Source of the DNA: Kalaharituber pfeilii
Lineage: Eukaryota > Ascomycota > Pezizomycetes > Pezizales > Pezizaceae
Direction of reading: 5' to 3'
Length of the DNA stretch: 64,000 bases
NCBI GenBank assembly: GCA_015179045.1
Contig: WHUZ01000053.1
Location: 186,001 to 250,000 of the forward strand
How positions within the stretch are numbered: the first letter of the stretch is position 1; each line of letters begins with the position of its first letter. Below the pieces are notes generated by a model that saw only the letters and a program-made list of their open reading frames with translations, was not told where the DNA came from and searched no databases. Position numbers and translations under genes: made by a program. Shown here one piece after another: positions 1-12,655 of this stretch.

Positions 1-2641
1 AAGGATCAATCTGCATCCTCATCGCAGTCATCCAGCCAGACAAATTTGGCCGCAGGTAGTAACTCACGGACATCCGAAAATGGGGACCAAACTCATGGTA
101 CAGACCATCACAGAGGCGGTCACCCACAAGTTGCCCACGCAGGTGGAATGCCGCAAGCACCATCACCACCAACAATTCAACAAGCACCATCCTCACAATC
201 GATTGCTTCGACTTTGCATCAACAGGTCAATGCAGCTACGGCAAACTCACCGAGTCGTCCTCTAGTCGCGCCGTCGGTTATTATCAGCCCTTCAGTGAAC
301 CCGGTAGTATCCTTCTTCTCACATATCTCAAAGAATATACAAGATGGCTAACAACAGTACGCTGTTAGCATCCACCTCCTCCAGGAGCCGCCGAGACAAT
401 GCCCGGGGATTTGATTCTTCCGAGGAGGTCTGGAGCATTTGACAGACTGCAGACAACCCCTAGGGATGTAGCTATGCCAGAGGGATTGAAGACGCCCAAG
501 AGACAGCATAGCTCAAGATTTGACATCTCAGAGAAAAGGGAATTGGAAAGGCTGCCAAATTTCAATGGTAAGTTACGGGTTCTTGTTTTATGTATGCGAT
601 ATCTTACTTTATTGTAGAGGTACCGCCTGCAAAACGCCAAGAACTATTTCTCCAGAAGCTTGAGCAATGTAATGTTATATTTGATTTTAACGACGCCTCC
701 GCGGACATGAAGCCTAAAGAGATAAAACGTGTGGCACTTCATGAGCTTCTGGATTATGTTTCCAATAACCGGTCTGTTATAACCGAGCCCATGTACCCAA
801 AAGTGGTTGAGATGTTTGCCAAAAATTTATTCAGACCTATTCCGCCGCCGGTTAATCCGGTCGGTGATGCATTTGACCCAGAAGAGGATGAGCCAGTGTT
901 GGAAGTCGCATGGCCTCATATTCAGGTGGTCTATGAATTTTTCTTGAGATTCATCGAGAGTCAGGATTTCAATACAAATATTGCCAAACAATACATCGAC
1001 CATCATTTCGTGCTTCAAGTATGAAACCCTCATTTGCAGTCACAATCTCAGTATGCTAATTTTCATTTTCTCCAGCTGCTGGAACTTTTCGACTCTGAGG
1101 ATCCCCGGGAAAGGGATTTCCTGAAAACGACATTGCATCGCATTTATGGAAAATTCCTCAACTTACGATCCTTTATACGCCGCTCGATAAATAATGTATT
1201 TTTCCAGTTCATATATGAAACAGAGAGATTTAATGGGATTGCAGAATTACTCGAGATTTTAGGCAGTATCATTAATGGTTTTGCGCTACCACTGAAGGAG
1301 GAGCATAAAACATTCCTGACACGGGTTTTGATTCCTTTACATAAGGTCAAAAGCCTCAGCATGTATCACCCACAGCTTGCATATTGTATCGTGCAGTTCT
1401 TGGAAAAGGATGCTGCATTGACGGAAGAGGCAAGATATCCTTTACATTACTCACGTGACCACTATCTAATGAAACGGTGAATTAGGTTGTCATTGGGCTA
1501 CTGAAGTATTGGCCTAAGGTGAATAGCACGAAGGAAGTGATGTATTTAAATGAAGTGGAGGATATCTTCGAAGTGATGGATCCTGCCGAATTCGCAAAGG
1601 TCCAAGAGCCGTTATTCCATCAGCTGGCAAAGAGCGTTGCTAGTCCACACTTCCAAGTTGCTGAGAGAGCGCTATATTTCTGGAACAACGAGTACTTCTG
1701 CAACCTCGTGAGCGATAATGTGGAAACCATACTTCCTATAATGTTTGGTCCACTATATGAGAATTCTAAAGGCCATTGGAATAGGTATTGACCGTTATTC
1801 GAATCTATTTGTGGTGGTATCTCACACTTAGTGTTTTGCAGGACTATTCATGGTATGGTATATAATGCTATGAAACTCTTCATGGAGATCAATCCAACCC
1901 TCTTCGACGAATGTTCCTCGAAATATACGGCTGAACAGGAGGAAGCACCCGCACGAGCAGCTCATAGGCAGCAAATGTGGAAGATGCTAGAGGAGCAGGC
2001 AGTTCAAGAACGCGAACGAAAAACCCAGCAAACCCAGCAGAAGGCCATAACAGCACCTCCAACAAACAACAGCGCCCCACGGGGAGGCTCACCAATGATG
2101 ATGGATGACGACTTCAGGAGCCAGGACAATCAACGAAAGATGGATGCATTGAAGATTAACGATTCAGAAGGGAAAAAATCGGTAGGTTGATCTGTCCAAA
2201 CTAAACTCCATGTACTGCGGATGGCACAAGGAAAAGTGGTCATGCATTCTAGACATGGATGGGCATAATGGGGAGAGAGGTGGGGGAAATAAGATCTGTA
2301 TACTTTTGATTGTTTGTTTGGCCTAAGGGGTTATTTTAGCCGGCTTTTTTTTCTTTGTATTTGATACATTGTGCCTTTTTCCCTTTCATTTTCTTTCTCG
2401 TTTTTATTTTTTATTTTCATTTCCTTTTCGGCCAGTCTCTGGCGTGCGCGTGCTTGTTTCTGACTTACCCTTATCCAAACTAAAGAGACGACATCATCAG
2501 GAGCGCCCACACAAGTCTCGGTCAAGAAGTGGCAGTGCAAGCGGCGAAGCTGAGCGGAACCGTGCGAGGAGTGGAAGTGCGAGTGGGTCTGGGGCGTCAT
2601 CAGCTACGGCATCTCCTAGACATCATTCCCGAGCTGGGTGA
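1..2641 (+). CDS. RTS1: PP2A B56 (B') regulatory subunit, 5' end outside window
   Basis: Regulatory B56 subunit of protein phosphatase 2A, which directs the phosphatase to substrates in stress response, septation and centromere protection. The window opens in frame inside a Ser/Gln/Pro-rich N-terminal tail. Exons I infer: 1-303, 369-567, 618-1018, 1076-1429, 1486-1784 and 1842 onward. Family hallmarks are the [16 protein letters not shown] region, the helical-repeat core, [20 protein letters not shown] and [16 protein letters not shown]. The fourth intron (1430-1485) uses a GC donor. Reading exon 6 straight through gives a stop at 2188-2190. A strong donor at 2182 and an acceptor at 2485 would instead add a 52-codon Arg/Ser/Gly-rich last exon (2486-2641), which I favour because that stretch is GC-rich with strongly biased codons. 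Family identity is very secure; the 3' end is not. Confidence 0.9.
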
Positions 2642-4936
2642 AGTTAAGATTTTCGATTTTGTACTTTTTCCTTTTTCCAGAAGCAATGATGCAGTCAAAG
2701 TCCAATACAAAGTAAAGTTAGTCTGAGCAGATTTCGAGGTTCAAGATTCGACTTTTATGAGCAGCACCATTGGATGGAATTGGGGAGGTCGGGAGTGAGT
2801 AGCTGAATTATTATTTGCCAGTTTTTATGTTTCGTAGCAGCAAAGAAATTAGAAAGTGTCTTATCTTTTGTTCTTTATTTTATTTTTATTTTTATTTTTA
2901 TTTTTATTTTTATTTTTTTTCTGGATGTAACTTGTTTATTTTTTATCTTTTTTCGTTTATTATACAATGCTATTTTGTTCTGTGTGGGAAGAGGGAAGGG
3001 TATTGGTTTCATAATTCTTTACCGTGAGCTTTTAAGAGTGACAGCATGCAATAATTTCCAGATTCTGTTTTGGGGAGGGGTCTACTTTTGAGAGGTGGTG
3101 GTGGATAAATGTAAGGTGCGTGGTTCTATAGAGAATGATTTGCCTTGTGTATTATTGTGTGCTGCTGCAACGTCGCCATCATGATCGTTCATATCATTGT
3201 CATGTCTGACGATATTCATACCTCTTTGCTCGCTCGCTGAGAAGGAAAAGGGAAAAAAAGAAAAATACATTAACCAGACAAAATGCTTCTTTTTGTAGAC
3301 TCATTCATGGTACTGTCACAAAGCTTACTGGCACTGGACTGCCTTCTCAAACTTGCCTGATTTCTAGAATTTTATGTATCATAAACTTCACGATTTGTTA
3401 CGACTTCCATGTTTTGAAGATGATGATAATGGTTCCTTATGATTCAGCTCATGTATGCTAGCTCACGTGTATCAAGATATGTACATGGTTGCATTTATAT
3501 AGTTCAATTTTATCATACTGGATAGCAATGTTGGATGAAAAATTCCGGTGTTCATCGGTTTGTCTATGGGTTTAAGTACGAGTTACCCTCATAGATAAAT
3601 GGATATACGATCGATCTTACCTCAACCAGACTAATCTTACCTGAGAAACGAGAGCAAACATTTTCAAACCTCGCAAGCAAAGTAAACATGTAACTACAGA
3701 ATGATTAAAAAAAAAATTTCTCCTTTTTCAATAGGCCAAACCCTAAGTAATTCAAGAAGTTAGATACAATAGATAAGGACGGGTCGCACGGATCACAGGG
3801 GTTTACTAGGTTATAGGTATACGAGGCATGTCGTACTAAGTAGGAAATACCTACTTCGACTTGGTACGAATCGTCTATTTCAATAGCAACTGCACAACTT
3901 GCAAATTACAGATACAACTTAAGCATGACTAGCAATACAGCCGTACGTATAATCAACGTATACTTACAATTGCTAAATACACTTACACTATGCTCCACAA
4001 ACGTACATACAATATTTATGTATAAATATGCTCAGCAACCAGTTATCCCCACGCAATTCGAGTACGTATAAGACTCAAACAAACTGCGCAGTATATTTCA
4101 ACATCTTATTTCCGTCAAACCCACAACTGCGACGTCAATGTGTCTCCAATCGGGAACAAGAGGGGGGAAAGCTATAACAGAAAGCAACTCCTCCCCTTCC
4201 TTGGTCCGGTCCAAAACACCCCAAACACCCCTTCTTCTCAATCCAACATGATATTGAATGAGACACAAGCACTGCGTATTCGTACCAAGACTCTTCAAAC
4301 TTCACAATGCAATTCCATCTCTCAAATCTCTAACTAGACCTCAAAAACCTCCAACTGCCTATCATCAAAGTGATGCATTATCTCAGAAAGAAGAACCTTG
4401 AAGGTCGATAAATGTAAGTGAAGTCCTGACTCTCTTTCCTAGAGTTAGCATAATCTCAAACGTACAAACTAGAGGAAAGGAGGGAACTGGGCGGTAACTA
4501 CGAGTTTAAACCATCACAAGGTACACTACTAGTATAAAACCACACAATCCATAGCACAAGAGCAAAATGACAATCACACAAACACCAATTAACGAGGTAC
4601 ACAAAAATCACAAAAGAACACAAACAACACCTGTAATAACCCCTTCAGAACCCAAGAAACAAAGGAAAATAATGCCAATGTGTGTGTTTGTGATTGTGTA
4701 AAGAGGTGGAAACATAATATTGAACACGAAAGGAAAATCACAAATCCCGTTACATCAAGCAGGCGTCTCGTCTATATACCTCAGAAGGTAAGCAGCCGTA
4801 TTAGGCTACGAAAAGCTGAAGAAGGGTTAGATTCAGAGGATGCCATCCATGTCTTTGACTTTGCCTTTTGATTGTGATTGTGAAGCTTTCGACCATCTGT
4901 TTGATGTTGTTAGCTTCTCTGCTTTTAGTATCCAAT
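2642..4936. other. Intergenic, AT-rich, no gene seen
   Basis: About 2.3 kb between the PP2A B56 gene and the 3' end of the Gid7-like gene, transcribed toward each other. It holds a (TTTTTA)n-like tract at roughly 2876-2922 and AT-rich sequence with only short, unpersuasive open frames. It probably contains both 3' UTRs. Confidence 0.6.
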
Positions 4937-7264
4937 TCAGTAGGTGAGAGATTGCGCATACATTCTGATGAGGCGATCATCTCCAGCTGATGCAAAAACG
5001 TGCGAATTCTTTGGGTTCCAAGCTACACAGTTGACAGTACCAGTGTGGCCAGGTAGTTTTTCCACGAGATTTCCATTTTCCCTTTGCCACACATATACAA
5101 ATCCATCTGGAAAATTGTATTAGAGCAAGCCTTTTCAAAGCCGTGTCTCCAGCTTAGTGTCTCCAGCTTACCTTCACTGCCGCTGAGCACCAAATTTTCA
5201 TCTGCTCCTCCAAAACAGCTTCTGATAACGAATTCCCCCTGCTTTTGTCCAATAAACCTTTGAATAAGGGTTGTACTTTCGATGTCATATAAATGTACTT
5301 CTTGCAATGTTGACATGTTGATAATCATATACTTTGAATCCTTGCTAACAGCAACACTTGTCAATTCACTGCCCAAGTTGCATTCATATTCTAGATCTCG
5401 AGTTATGTAGTCGTAAACATGAACCATCTTCTCGGCGGAAATGACCACCAGCCGCTTGCCATCTGGTGTTATTGCGAGATCGTATATTCTTGCACCGATC
5501 CATTTATAAATGGCCCGTCCAGATAAATCCCAGACAGTTAGATCTCTGTCATCACTTCCCGTAACAAATGTCTGCCCATCAGGAGCCCATGCACAACACA
5601 TTACCCTAACTGTATGGGCATCCCATGATTTCAAGCATGAGCCGGTCTATGGGGGGATTTATTAGCGAGATTCCCTCCGATCAGTACGAAGTCAACCTAC
5701 ATGTGCATCCCAAAGCAGTGCCTTCTTCTCTGCACATGTCGTAAGTAGCTTTGAATCATCAGGAGACCATTGAACGTAAGTCACAGCGCTTGGATGATCT
5801 CGAAGTGTGTGGATTGGCTCCCATGTCTATACTGATATCAGCAAAGAAATGCCAATGACCAAATATAAATATCTTACTTCCGTATCCCAAACAATTACAC
5901 TATTATCTTGACTGGCTGATGCAAGTTTTGATCCGTCGTGAGAGAATTCAAGAAACCATACTTCATCCGTGTGGTCGGTTAATATTTCAATGGTGGAGAG
6001 CGGAAATTGGTCTCGCGGACAAATATGATCAGAGTATAACGAAGGCGAGTTTGCAGTATTGTGATAGAGACATTTTGAAATTTGAGCTTGCTTAACTTGA
6101 TGTAATAGAGATGCGAGCCGGTGTTCTGGAATCATTGTTGAAGGTGTTATCGACTCTGCAGTGATGGTTAGACAACTTCAGCTAAAAATAAGGAGTAAAT
6201 GGATGCTGACTTGACAACTCAGACAGCAACTGCCTGCGAGACATCCCATGGGCACCATCCCAGTCCGCATTTTTTCGCAAATCTTCGGGTGAATTACACA
6301 TCATGAGACTAGATTGTTGGAGATCAGTTACCGCCTTGCTACTTGTAATTAGGTCTGAGTAGTTTACCTTGCGAGGGAATGCAGCTTGTCTTCGTTTTGA
6401 TTGAGTGGAGTGAGCTCGGTTCGTAGAACTGCAAGCGCCCTAGTTATATCCTCCGCTTCTAAAAGTTCAAGAAATTTTTGCTGCCTCAAGTAAAATAGAA
6501 GAGCCTAGAGGCGTTGACCGAATCAGTAAAGCCCTACTGCCATGACCGTAGTTGAAACTCACATTAACGTCGGCATCTTTGTTGATATCCAGAGTAAATA
6601 AAAGCTTTTCTGCTTTATTCCATTCGCCATTTAGGACCGCTTGTCTGAAAAGTGATACCTCACGGGCTTCTAAAGCATATTCACTATCCTCCTCAAGTTG
6701 TTTCGCTGCTCTTTGGTATCCGAGATCCCATAAAGATTGTATCAGTATACGGGTTACCTCTTCCCTACTATGTCCAAAATAATCTTCAGTGAGGATCGGG
6801 GGAGCAAGCATTGCAAATGAAGACGCAGCAGAATCCGCTTCCTGCTTTCCGTTGCGGCCAGCTGAATCAGTTCCGTTGCCGTTCGCTTTGGATACCCCGT
6901 TCCTGGAAATACCATTTTTGTTACTCGAGAATTCCCCAATTGTATTTGCTGTTGGGCTCTGAGAGTTGGCATTTCCGTTTTCTTGTCTCATAGTGTTCCT
7001 ACGCCCGTTAGGGGACACTGTGAAGGCGGAGGAGGGGCTCTGATTGCTGGCCTCGTATGCGGAGGTACGCCTGCGCTTGCTAGAATGACGGTCCCCTTGG
7101 TCCTGATGATTGAGAGATTGTCCTCCAGAAGATGTAGATGAGCCTGCTGAGATATCTAGATTAATTGTATTTTCCTGTAGTTCGAGAGAATTGTTTTCAC
7201 TCTCGGAGGGGTAGAGGTCTTGAAACGGTCTTCTTGTTGCCAGGACGAAAGAATATGGTGGGTT
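4937..7264 (-). CDS. GID7: Gid7/WDR26-like LisH-CTLH-WD40 protein of the GID/CTLH E3 ligase
   Basis: Subunit of the GID/CTLH ubiquitin ligase, which in yeast targets gluconeogenic enzymes. Exons (minus strand): 7264-6563, 6504-6368, 6308-6211, 6155-5878, 5826-5701, 5646-5172, 5106-4937. The coding length is a multiple of three. A low-complexity N-terminus precedes LisH/CTLH helices (SREEVTRILIQSLWDLGYQR; FLELLEAEDITRALAVLR). WD40 repeats follow, with WFLEFSHDGSKLASASQDN, WSPDDSKLL, CAWAPDGQTFVTGSDD and VAWNPKNSHVFASAGDD. The first in-frame ATG is at 6991 (570 aa), but the frame stays open to an acceptor-like TAG at 7265 and includes a KRRR basic patch. No start codon for that extension was found. 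The last codons (SLTY, stop) could change if one more small intron exists. Confidence 0.88.
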
Positions 7265-10016
7265 CTATGGATTGTCGAGTACTGCTCACACACACAACTC
7301 GATGCAAGTCGAGAAATGAGATGTGCAGTGGAAGACGACCCCTAAACCACAATAACGTATAGAGAAATATTGGAGTTGGATGAGACCTAGAAATGTTTGG
7401 GTTGTGGAGGCAGGACAGGTTGACGGATGTCTGTCTTAGCTTGATGCAGCTACCAGTCGTAGTTATCGGTTTGTAGATAGAATTTGATTCTCCTCAATCG
7501 ATATCCTGTAAGTGCAGACGTGGCTAGGGACCTTGGTAGCTGCTGGGTAGAGTGTTTGACAAGAACTTCACTCAGTTGTGAAAGGCTTGTGAATCGCAAT
7601 TAGTAAGGCATGAGCAGTAATACGTAAGTGCACCGGGGGGGATATCGCTCTGGACCAAGAGGTGTCGTCAGAGAGCAAAGTATTGGGGGGGGGGCAAGCT
7701 GAGTGCAGCTATAGGGTGGACGGAAGGGTTCAGTGTTTGGGGGGGGGGGTTCCTGTTCCTGTTGAGCAAGAGCAGAGCTCGTTGCCGCTGGGGCTAGTGC
7801 AGGGCGAAATCCGGTAGGTTACGGAGGAAGTGGGGGGCGGGGCGGAAACCAGCACAGCAGAACAGATATAATTTCGCCGACGTCAAGCGTGAGCAGCAGC
7901 ACAGCAGGAGGCGTCGATATCGATATCGCTCTAAGATCAAAACTAGCGGGCCGGGGAGGGGAGCTGAGCACTGCGGGGGAGTCTGAAGCAGCAGGCACAG
8001 GCACAGGCACTGGCACTGGCACTGGCACTGGGGAGGGGTGGGCGGGTTTGGGTGCGAGACGGCAACAGGCCTTTCCAAACAGGACAGGATGGGATGGATG
8101 GGGGCAGGAGGAATAAGTGGGCGGGTGGTGCTTGAGCTTGTGGTGCTGGTGCTGGTGCTGGTGCTGGTGCTGGTGCTGGTGCTGGTGCTGGTGCTGGTGC
8201 TGGTGCTGGTGCTGGTGCTGGTGCTGGTGCCGGTGCTGTTTGGCTTGCGAGGCTCTGGTGTAGCAGCAAGTAGCAAACAGCTTAGCAGGGTGCTCTACAC
8301 AGGCGATACGGCCGCTCCTGGGCCAGAGGAGTCCACCGCCCGGCATGAGCTGCGCAGCTAGACGGAAGACGTACAAGCCTGGGCCTTGGGGAGCCCCCAG
8401 CCTGCATGAGATAGGTGCACGCTTGCAGGCCATCCAGGCCACGGTCACAGGGTACGCAGTCCCAGGAGCTGCGTGGGCGCCGGCAGGAGAGTGGGAGTCC
8501 GAGGAATTGCGAGCTCGGGCTGCGTCCAGCGCAGAGAGAGATGCGCCTATATTCCCGGCCTCTGACTGGCTCATACATCTCAAGCCCTTTGCAAACCTCG
8601 TATGTTGATACCATGCATTGTAAGTACTAGTACCTACCTAAGTATTCAGTGCATCTATGGACTGTGGCTACAAGCATTCATTGTAAGTATATACTCACGT
8701 CCCGTATGCAGGAACCAAGGTGCCAGCGCGCCGCCATTGCATCTGCATGAGACTACTTAGTACATTGCATCTTCTCAATTGTACGATATTTACTCCGCCC
8801 GAAGCGCCTACCCCCGCTGTATGCAGGCAAGCCCCAGTGCATCAACCCAGAGATCCGGAGACATAGATATACTAGTTCCTGTCTGCCTGCTGCATGCTCT
8901 GATAAGGCGGTACATCAAATATGCATATTCCCCCATCTGTCGCCCAGAACCCATGTCTCCAGGGAATACGAGAAACTGGAGCTGATGTTTCCGTTCCTCT
9001 TTGTTCGTCGTATCACGAAGTCCCGCTCTAGTTGGCCTCGAGCTGCCGAGTTGATCATGAGCTGTTTGAAATTTGCTAAAACGCCTGTTCGACAGGGATT
9101 CAAGGCATGTGAGGTTTACTCTGCCCCTGGCCAATTCTACACATTTCCAATAATATCATTGTACGGTACATTTGTGCGAAGTTCAAGTCAAGTGGTGTCG
9201 TGCTCTGCACGTTGTCACGTTGCCCAGTGAAGCCCATGACGGTTTCAGTTAACAGGGCCCGACCCTAGCAGGAATCTCGAAAGTTTCAACCCCGCGATTT
9301 TCGAAAAGTTAAGTGACTATAGTATGTGTACAAGGTGTCGCATAGACGAAGGGTTTAAAGAAAATATTCACGACCTTGTTCCTAAATTGAGATAGCTCTC
9401 AATTCGGGAATAATAGCTCTCCTCATACACCGATGTGGGACATGTGCAGTGCAAGCTTGTAGGCTATGAGATTTCATTGCCTTCATCGTGCCAAGCTTAT
9501 GACGACGGCACGGCAAGACGAGTGGCATAATTGCATGTGGTTGAAATGCATTCACTGACTTTCAAACTTCTGAAGCTTAGTCGCGTAACCAGGCGTATGC
9601 AGCCCGCTGAAGCTCTCAAAGCAAGCGAGGCTACAAGGGACCTGCACTCTATTACTTCACTGTTGTTAACGTTCATCAACCGTTGAGATTGGTATCCTCT
9701 CCGAACGTTATCGCCAGGTACCCAAATGGTAACTCTATATGTCCTCCTGAACGTACGGTTGGGCGCTAGCCCTCTTCATCATCAGCTCAAAAGTTATGTT
9801 CACTGTTATGATAGTCTGTTCAGGATGTTTCTTGGCACGTTCTGTGCGATAACGTCATCGCCCCTAGAGGATCTTCGGTTCACTAGAACTCTGTTGAGTG
9901 ATGCCAACGTAGTCTCATGACAGTCTTGACGTTCATCTGCAGAAATTGCCTGAATCAGCCTCAGATAGATAGAAACCAAACCAATATTCCTTTCTCCTCT
10001 GCACCTCTGCATCCAA
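7265..10016. other. Long intergenic region with low-complexity tracts
   Basis: About 2.75 kb between the divergent GID7-like and RmlD-like genes. It contains G10-G11 runs at 7685-7694 and 7739-7749, GGCACT/GGCACA repeats at about 7993-8031, and the (GGTGCT) array listed separately. The open frames over the array on both strands are products of the 6-bp repeat, not genes. From 8,600 to 10,000 I see nothing recognisable. No minus-strand ATG suitable as a GID7 start occurs between 7264 and about 7600. Confidence 0.6.
8142..8237. repeat. (GGTGCT)16 hexanucleotide array
   Basis: Sixteen tandem GGTGCT units, with one GGTGCC near the right end. A length divisible by three keeps all frames open, which creates long repetitive shadow reading frames on both strands. 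The G-rich strand is the plus strand. Confidence 0.95.
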
Positions 10017-11944
10017 ATGTCCACGGAAAACAGAACCGTCGTTGTCACCGGCGCGACAGGGCATCTGGGCCGACAGGTAGTGAAAGCATTCAAGAGGGAT
10101 AGATGGACTGTGGTTGGGACAGGTATGGCATATCCCCTTCCATTGAATATCCACCCCCACAGCTTCTCCACCCCATTGCCCATCATACCTGTTCCCAAAT
10201 CTCGTTACCTTATCCCCTCCGAGGCTGCCGAAGTGAAGGCCTTTACTTAGGAGGGGCAGAGCGGAGGCGGAAAATGATCCAGTCCGTCCTGATAGCTACG
10301 TACATACAATATTCGAAGCCTACCTGCAGATAATCAATCAATATCTCAAGTCAATGGGGCTGCCGGAGCTGACCGCACACATACACGCAGGCTTCTCCCG
10401 TGCCAAACCATCCGAGACCCGTAAAGTTGATTTGCAGAATCTGGAAGAGGTTGTACGGTTGTTGGACGAGGTGAGGTTAGTGCTGACTGCTGAGTGCTGA
10501 GTGCTGAGTGCTCAGTGTTGAGTACCTGTTCGTTCGGGCTTGTGGAGTTCTCTCTCTTTTCTATCGTGGGTCTCGGCGGCTATAGGAGGAGGGATGGAGG
10601 AACATAGTTTGAGGACAGAAATTGGGCTAACTTGTGGTGTGTGACGGGGAGGGGTGGTGGGATTTAGACCAAGGGTAGTTGTGCATTGTGAGTTACAGTT
10701 TGCATTCTTGATTTTTGGCTTTGCGGAGGTTGAATTATTTGTGGGGATAGGTCATTGAGGTTAGGGCGTTGCTGTTATGATTTACAGGTCGACGATGGTG
10801 ATATGGGGTTCGCGGAGATCGATGCTAATATGGCGTATGAAAACATTACAGGCGCCGCAGAGCGTTCCCCAGATAAATGCGAAGCCGATCCCGAGGGGGC
10901 CAAGAAGCTCAATGTGCGTACTTGCTCCGCTACTCCCTTCTTCAGCTGGGACCTAACTTCTTCCCCACGCAGGTCGATGCCTCCCGCACGCTCGCCCGTG
11001 AGACTTTTCTCCGCTCCATCTTCCTCATCTACATCTCGACCGACTACGTCTTCGACGGGCGTCCCGGCTCTGCCCCCTATGAATCAGACTCCACCCCAAA
11101 CCCCCCCAACTTCTACGGCGAGACCAAGCTGGCCGGAGAGCAAGCTGTGCTCGAAGCGTCTCCCAACGGGGGAGCGGTGGTGTTGCGTGTGCCAGTGCTG
11201 TATGGTGAGGTCGATGAGAATAGGGAGAGCGCGGTGAACGCATTGATGGATGCGGTGTGGAATGTGCATGGAAAGCAGAGTTTGGAGATGGACCATTGGA
11301 GTATGAGGTATCCGACGTAAGGCTTTCCATGTCTACTTGGAGGTCGTCTGTGGGTAATGTGCATAATTACTCATGAGTTTACAACTAGGAATACCGAAGA
11401 CGTCGCGCGTGTCCTTAAAGACATTGCTAGTCCGTCCTCCACTTCCTCCACCCGCCCTTTACCTCCTTTATCCATCGTCAGAACTGCCCTTACTAACCCC
11501 CCCCATAGACAAATACACCACCCACCCTAACCCCACCCTCCCCAGGATCCTTCAATTCACCTCTGAGGACCGCTATACCAAATATGAGATCTGCCAGGTG
11601 CTTGCTGAGATTGCGGGGCTGCCGATCGACCATTTGGTGCCGAATGATAGCCACGATCCAAATTCTACTGGTGAGTACTAGGAGCAGCTATAGTTATTGA
11701 CCACTGCTTTCTGCGCTCATCAACTGTGAGGTGGACGGTGGTGTTGATTGTGGTGATAATTGTAGTGGTGAGGCCATACGATTGCCATTTGTCGACGAAG
11801 GCATTGAGGGACTTGGGAATTTCGGTTGAAAATATGAATTTTAGGGATTGGTGGTATGCTTCTTACCTACTCCGCGTGATGGGTATCTGACGGATATATT
11901 ACCTCGTATCTAGGCAACGGTACATGAGGGCATATAAGCACTAA
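10017..11944 (+). CDS. RmlD/MAT2B-like NAD(P)-dependent reductase, 9 exons
   Basis: Extended short-chain dehydrogenase of the dTDP-4-dehydrorhamnose reductase / methionine adenosyltransferase regulatory beta-subunit family. Exons: 10017-10122, 10391-10475, 10668-10687, 10852-10913, 10973-11316, 11389-11429, 11509-11670, 11766-11853, 11914-11944, giving 312 aa. The N-terminus has the Rossmann motif VTGATGHLGRQVV (GxxGxxG). IYISTDYVFDG and NFYGETKLAGE supply the YxxxK active-site pair. RPYDCHLSTKAL near the end is typical of the fungal MAT2B-like group. Exon 3 is a 20-nt microexon needed to build VVVHC before AAERSPDKCE. Intron 2 contains a short TGCTGAG tandem run. Substrate is unknown; a role beside S-adenosylmethionine synthesis is possible only by family. 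Confidence 0.88.
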
Positions 11945-12655
11945 ATCCTCTGCCTGGCCTTCCCCTACTCGCCTGCTGCATATCGCAGCAGTACCCTCAA
12001 AGACGGGAAGAGGCTGGGTTAATACCACCTCAAGACGTTCTAGGGAAACACGTTTCTAGAAACTGGGAGCTGTAATCTTAAGTACAGTCAGGGAAAAAAG
12101 GTGACAATCTCGGGAAAAGCAGTGGAAGGGAAAAACCCAATGTATTCCAAAATCCAATTCATTTTTTCTCGCTTTTGTCCCCCATGAGACATTATGTTTA
12201 CACTATTCATACGTCGTATGCAGTAATCATGCAGTAATATGTGTCAAATCACTTGCTCGTAAATTCTTCGGATTCTGCGTATATAGTGGGACCAGCCATT
12301 AGTTAAGGCTCGAATTGTAAGCATCTCGATGCAAAGAGCAGAACTCACCAACTAGGCTACAAGCCCATTTCCTCCGCTCTCAAATACCTTTTTTCCCTTT
12401 TTGTTGCTTTTGGCGTTGTAAATTCATAATTCTCCATTGACCCTTTACCCCTTGGTCCTGTCACCTGACATCCCAGAGCCCTGTGTGGAACGGCTTCAGT
12501 TTAATGTTACATGAATTTCAGACAAAATTACCATGACAAAACTACCAATCAAATAACCAAAGGAAAAGAAAAAAGGAAAAAAAAGGACTTGTACTGGAAA
12601 CAAATGCCGCAGACTTCGTAATGGGATGGCAAAACGCAAGGTAGAAGGACAAATC
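11945..12655. other. Intergenic between convergent genes, no gene seen
   Basis: About 710 bp between the 3' ends of the RmlD-like gene and FAL1. It is AT-rich, with no open frame of note and no RNA gene seen. Confidence 0.6.

Noticed and set aside
7794..8614. Several long open frames on both strands, including poly-Pro-Ala and His-Gln repeats
   Set aside because: They are produced by the (GGTGCT)16 array, whose length is a multiple of three; no conserved flanking sequence or start context.
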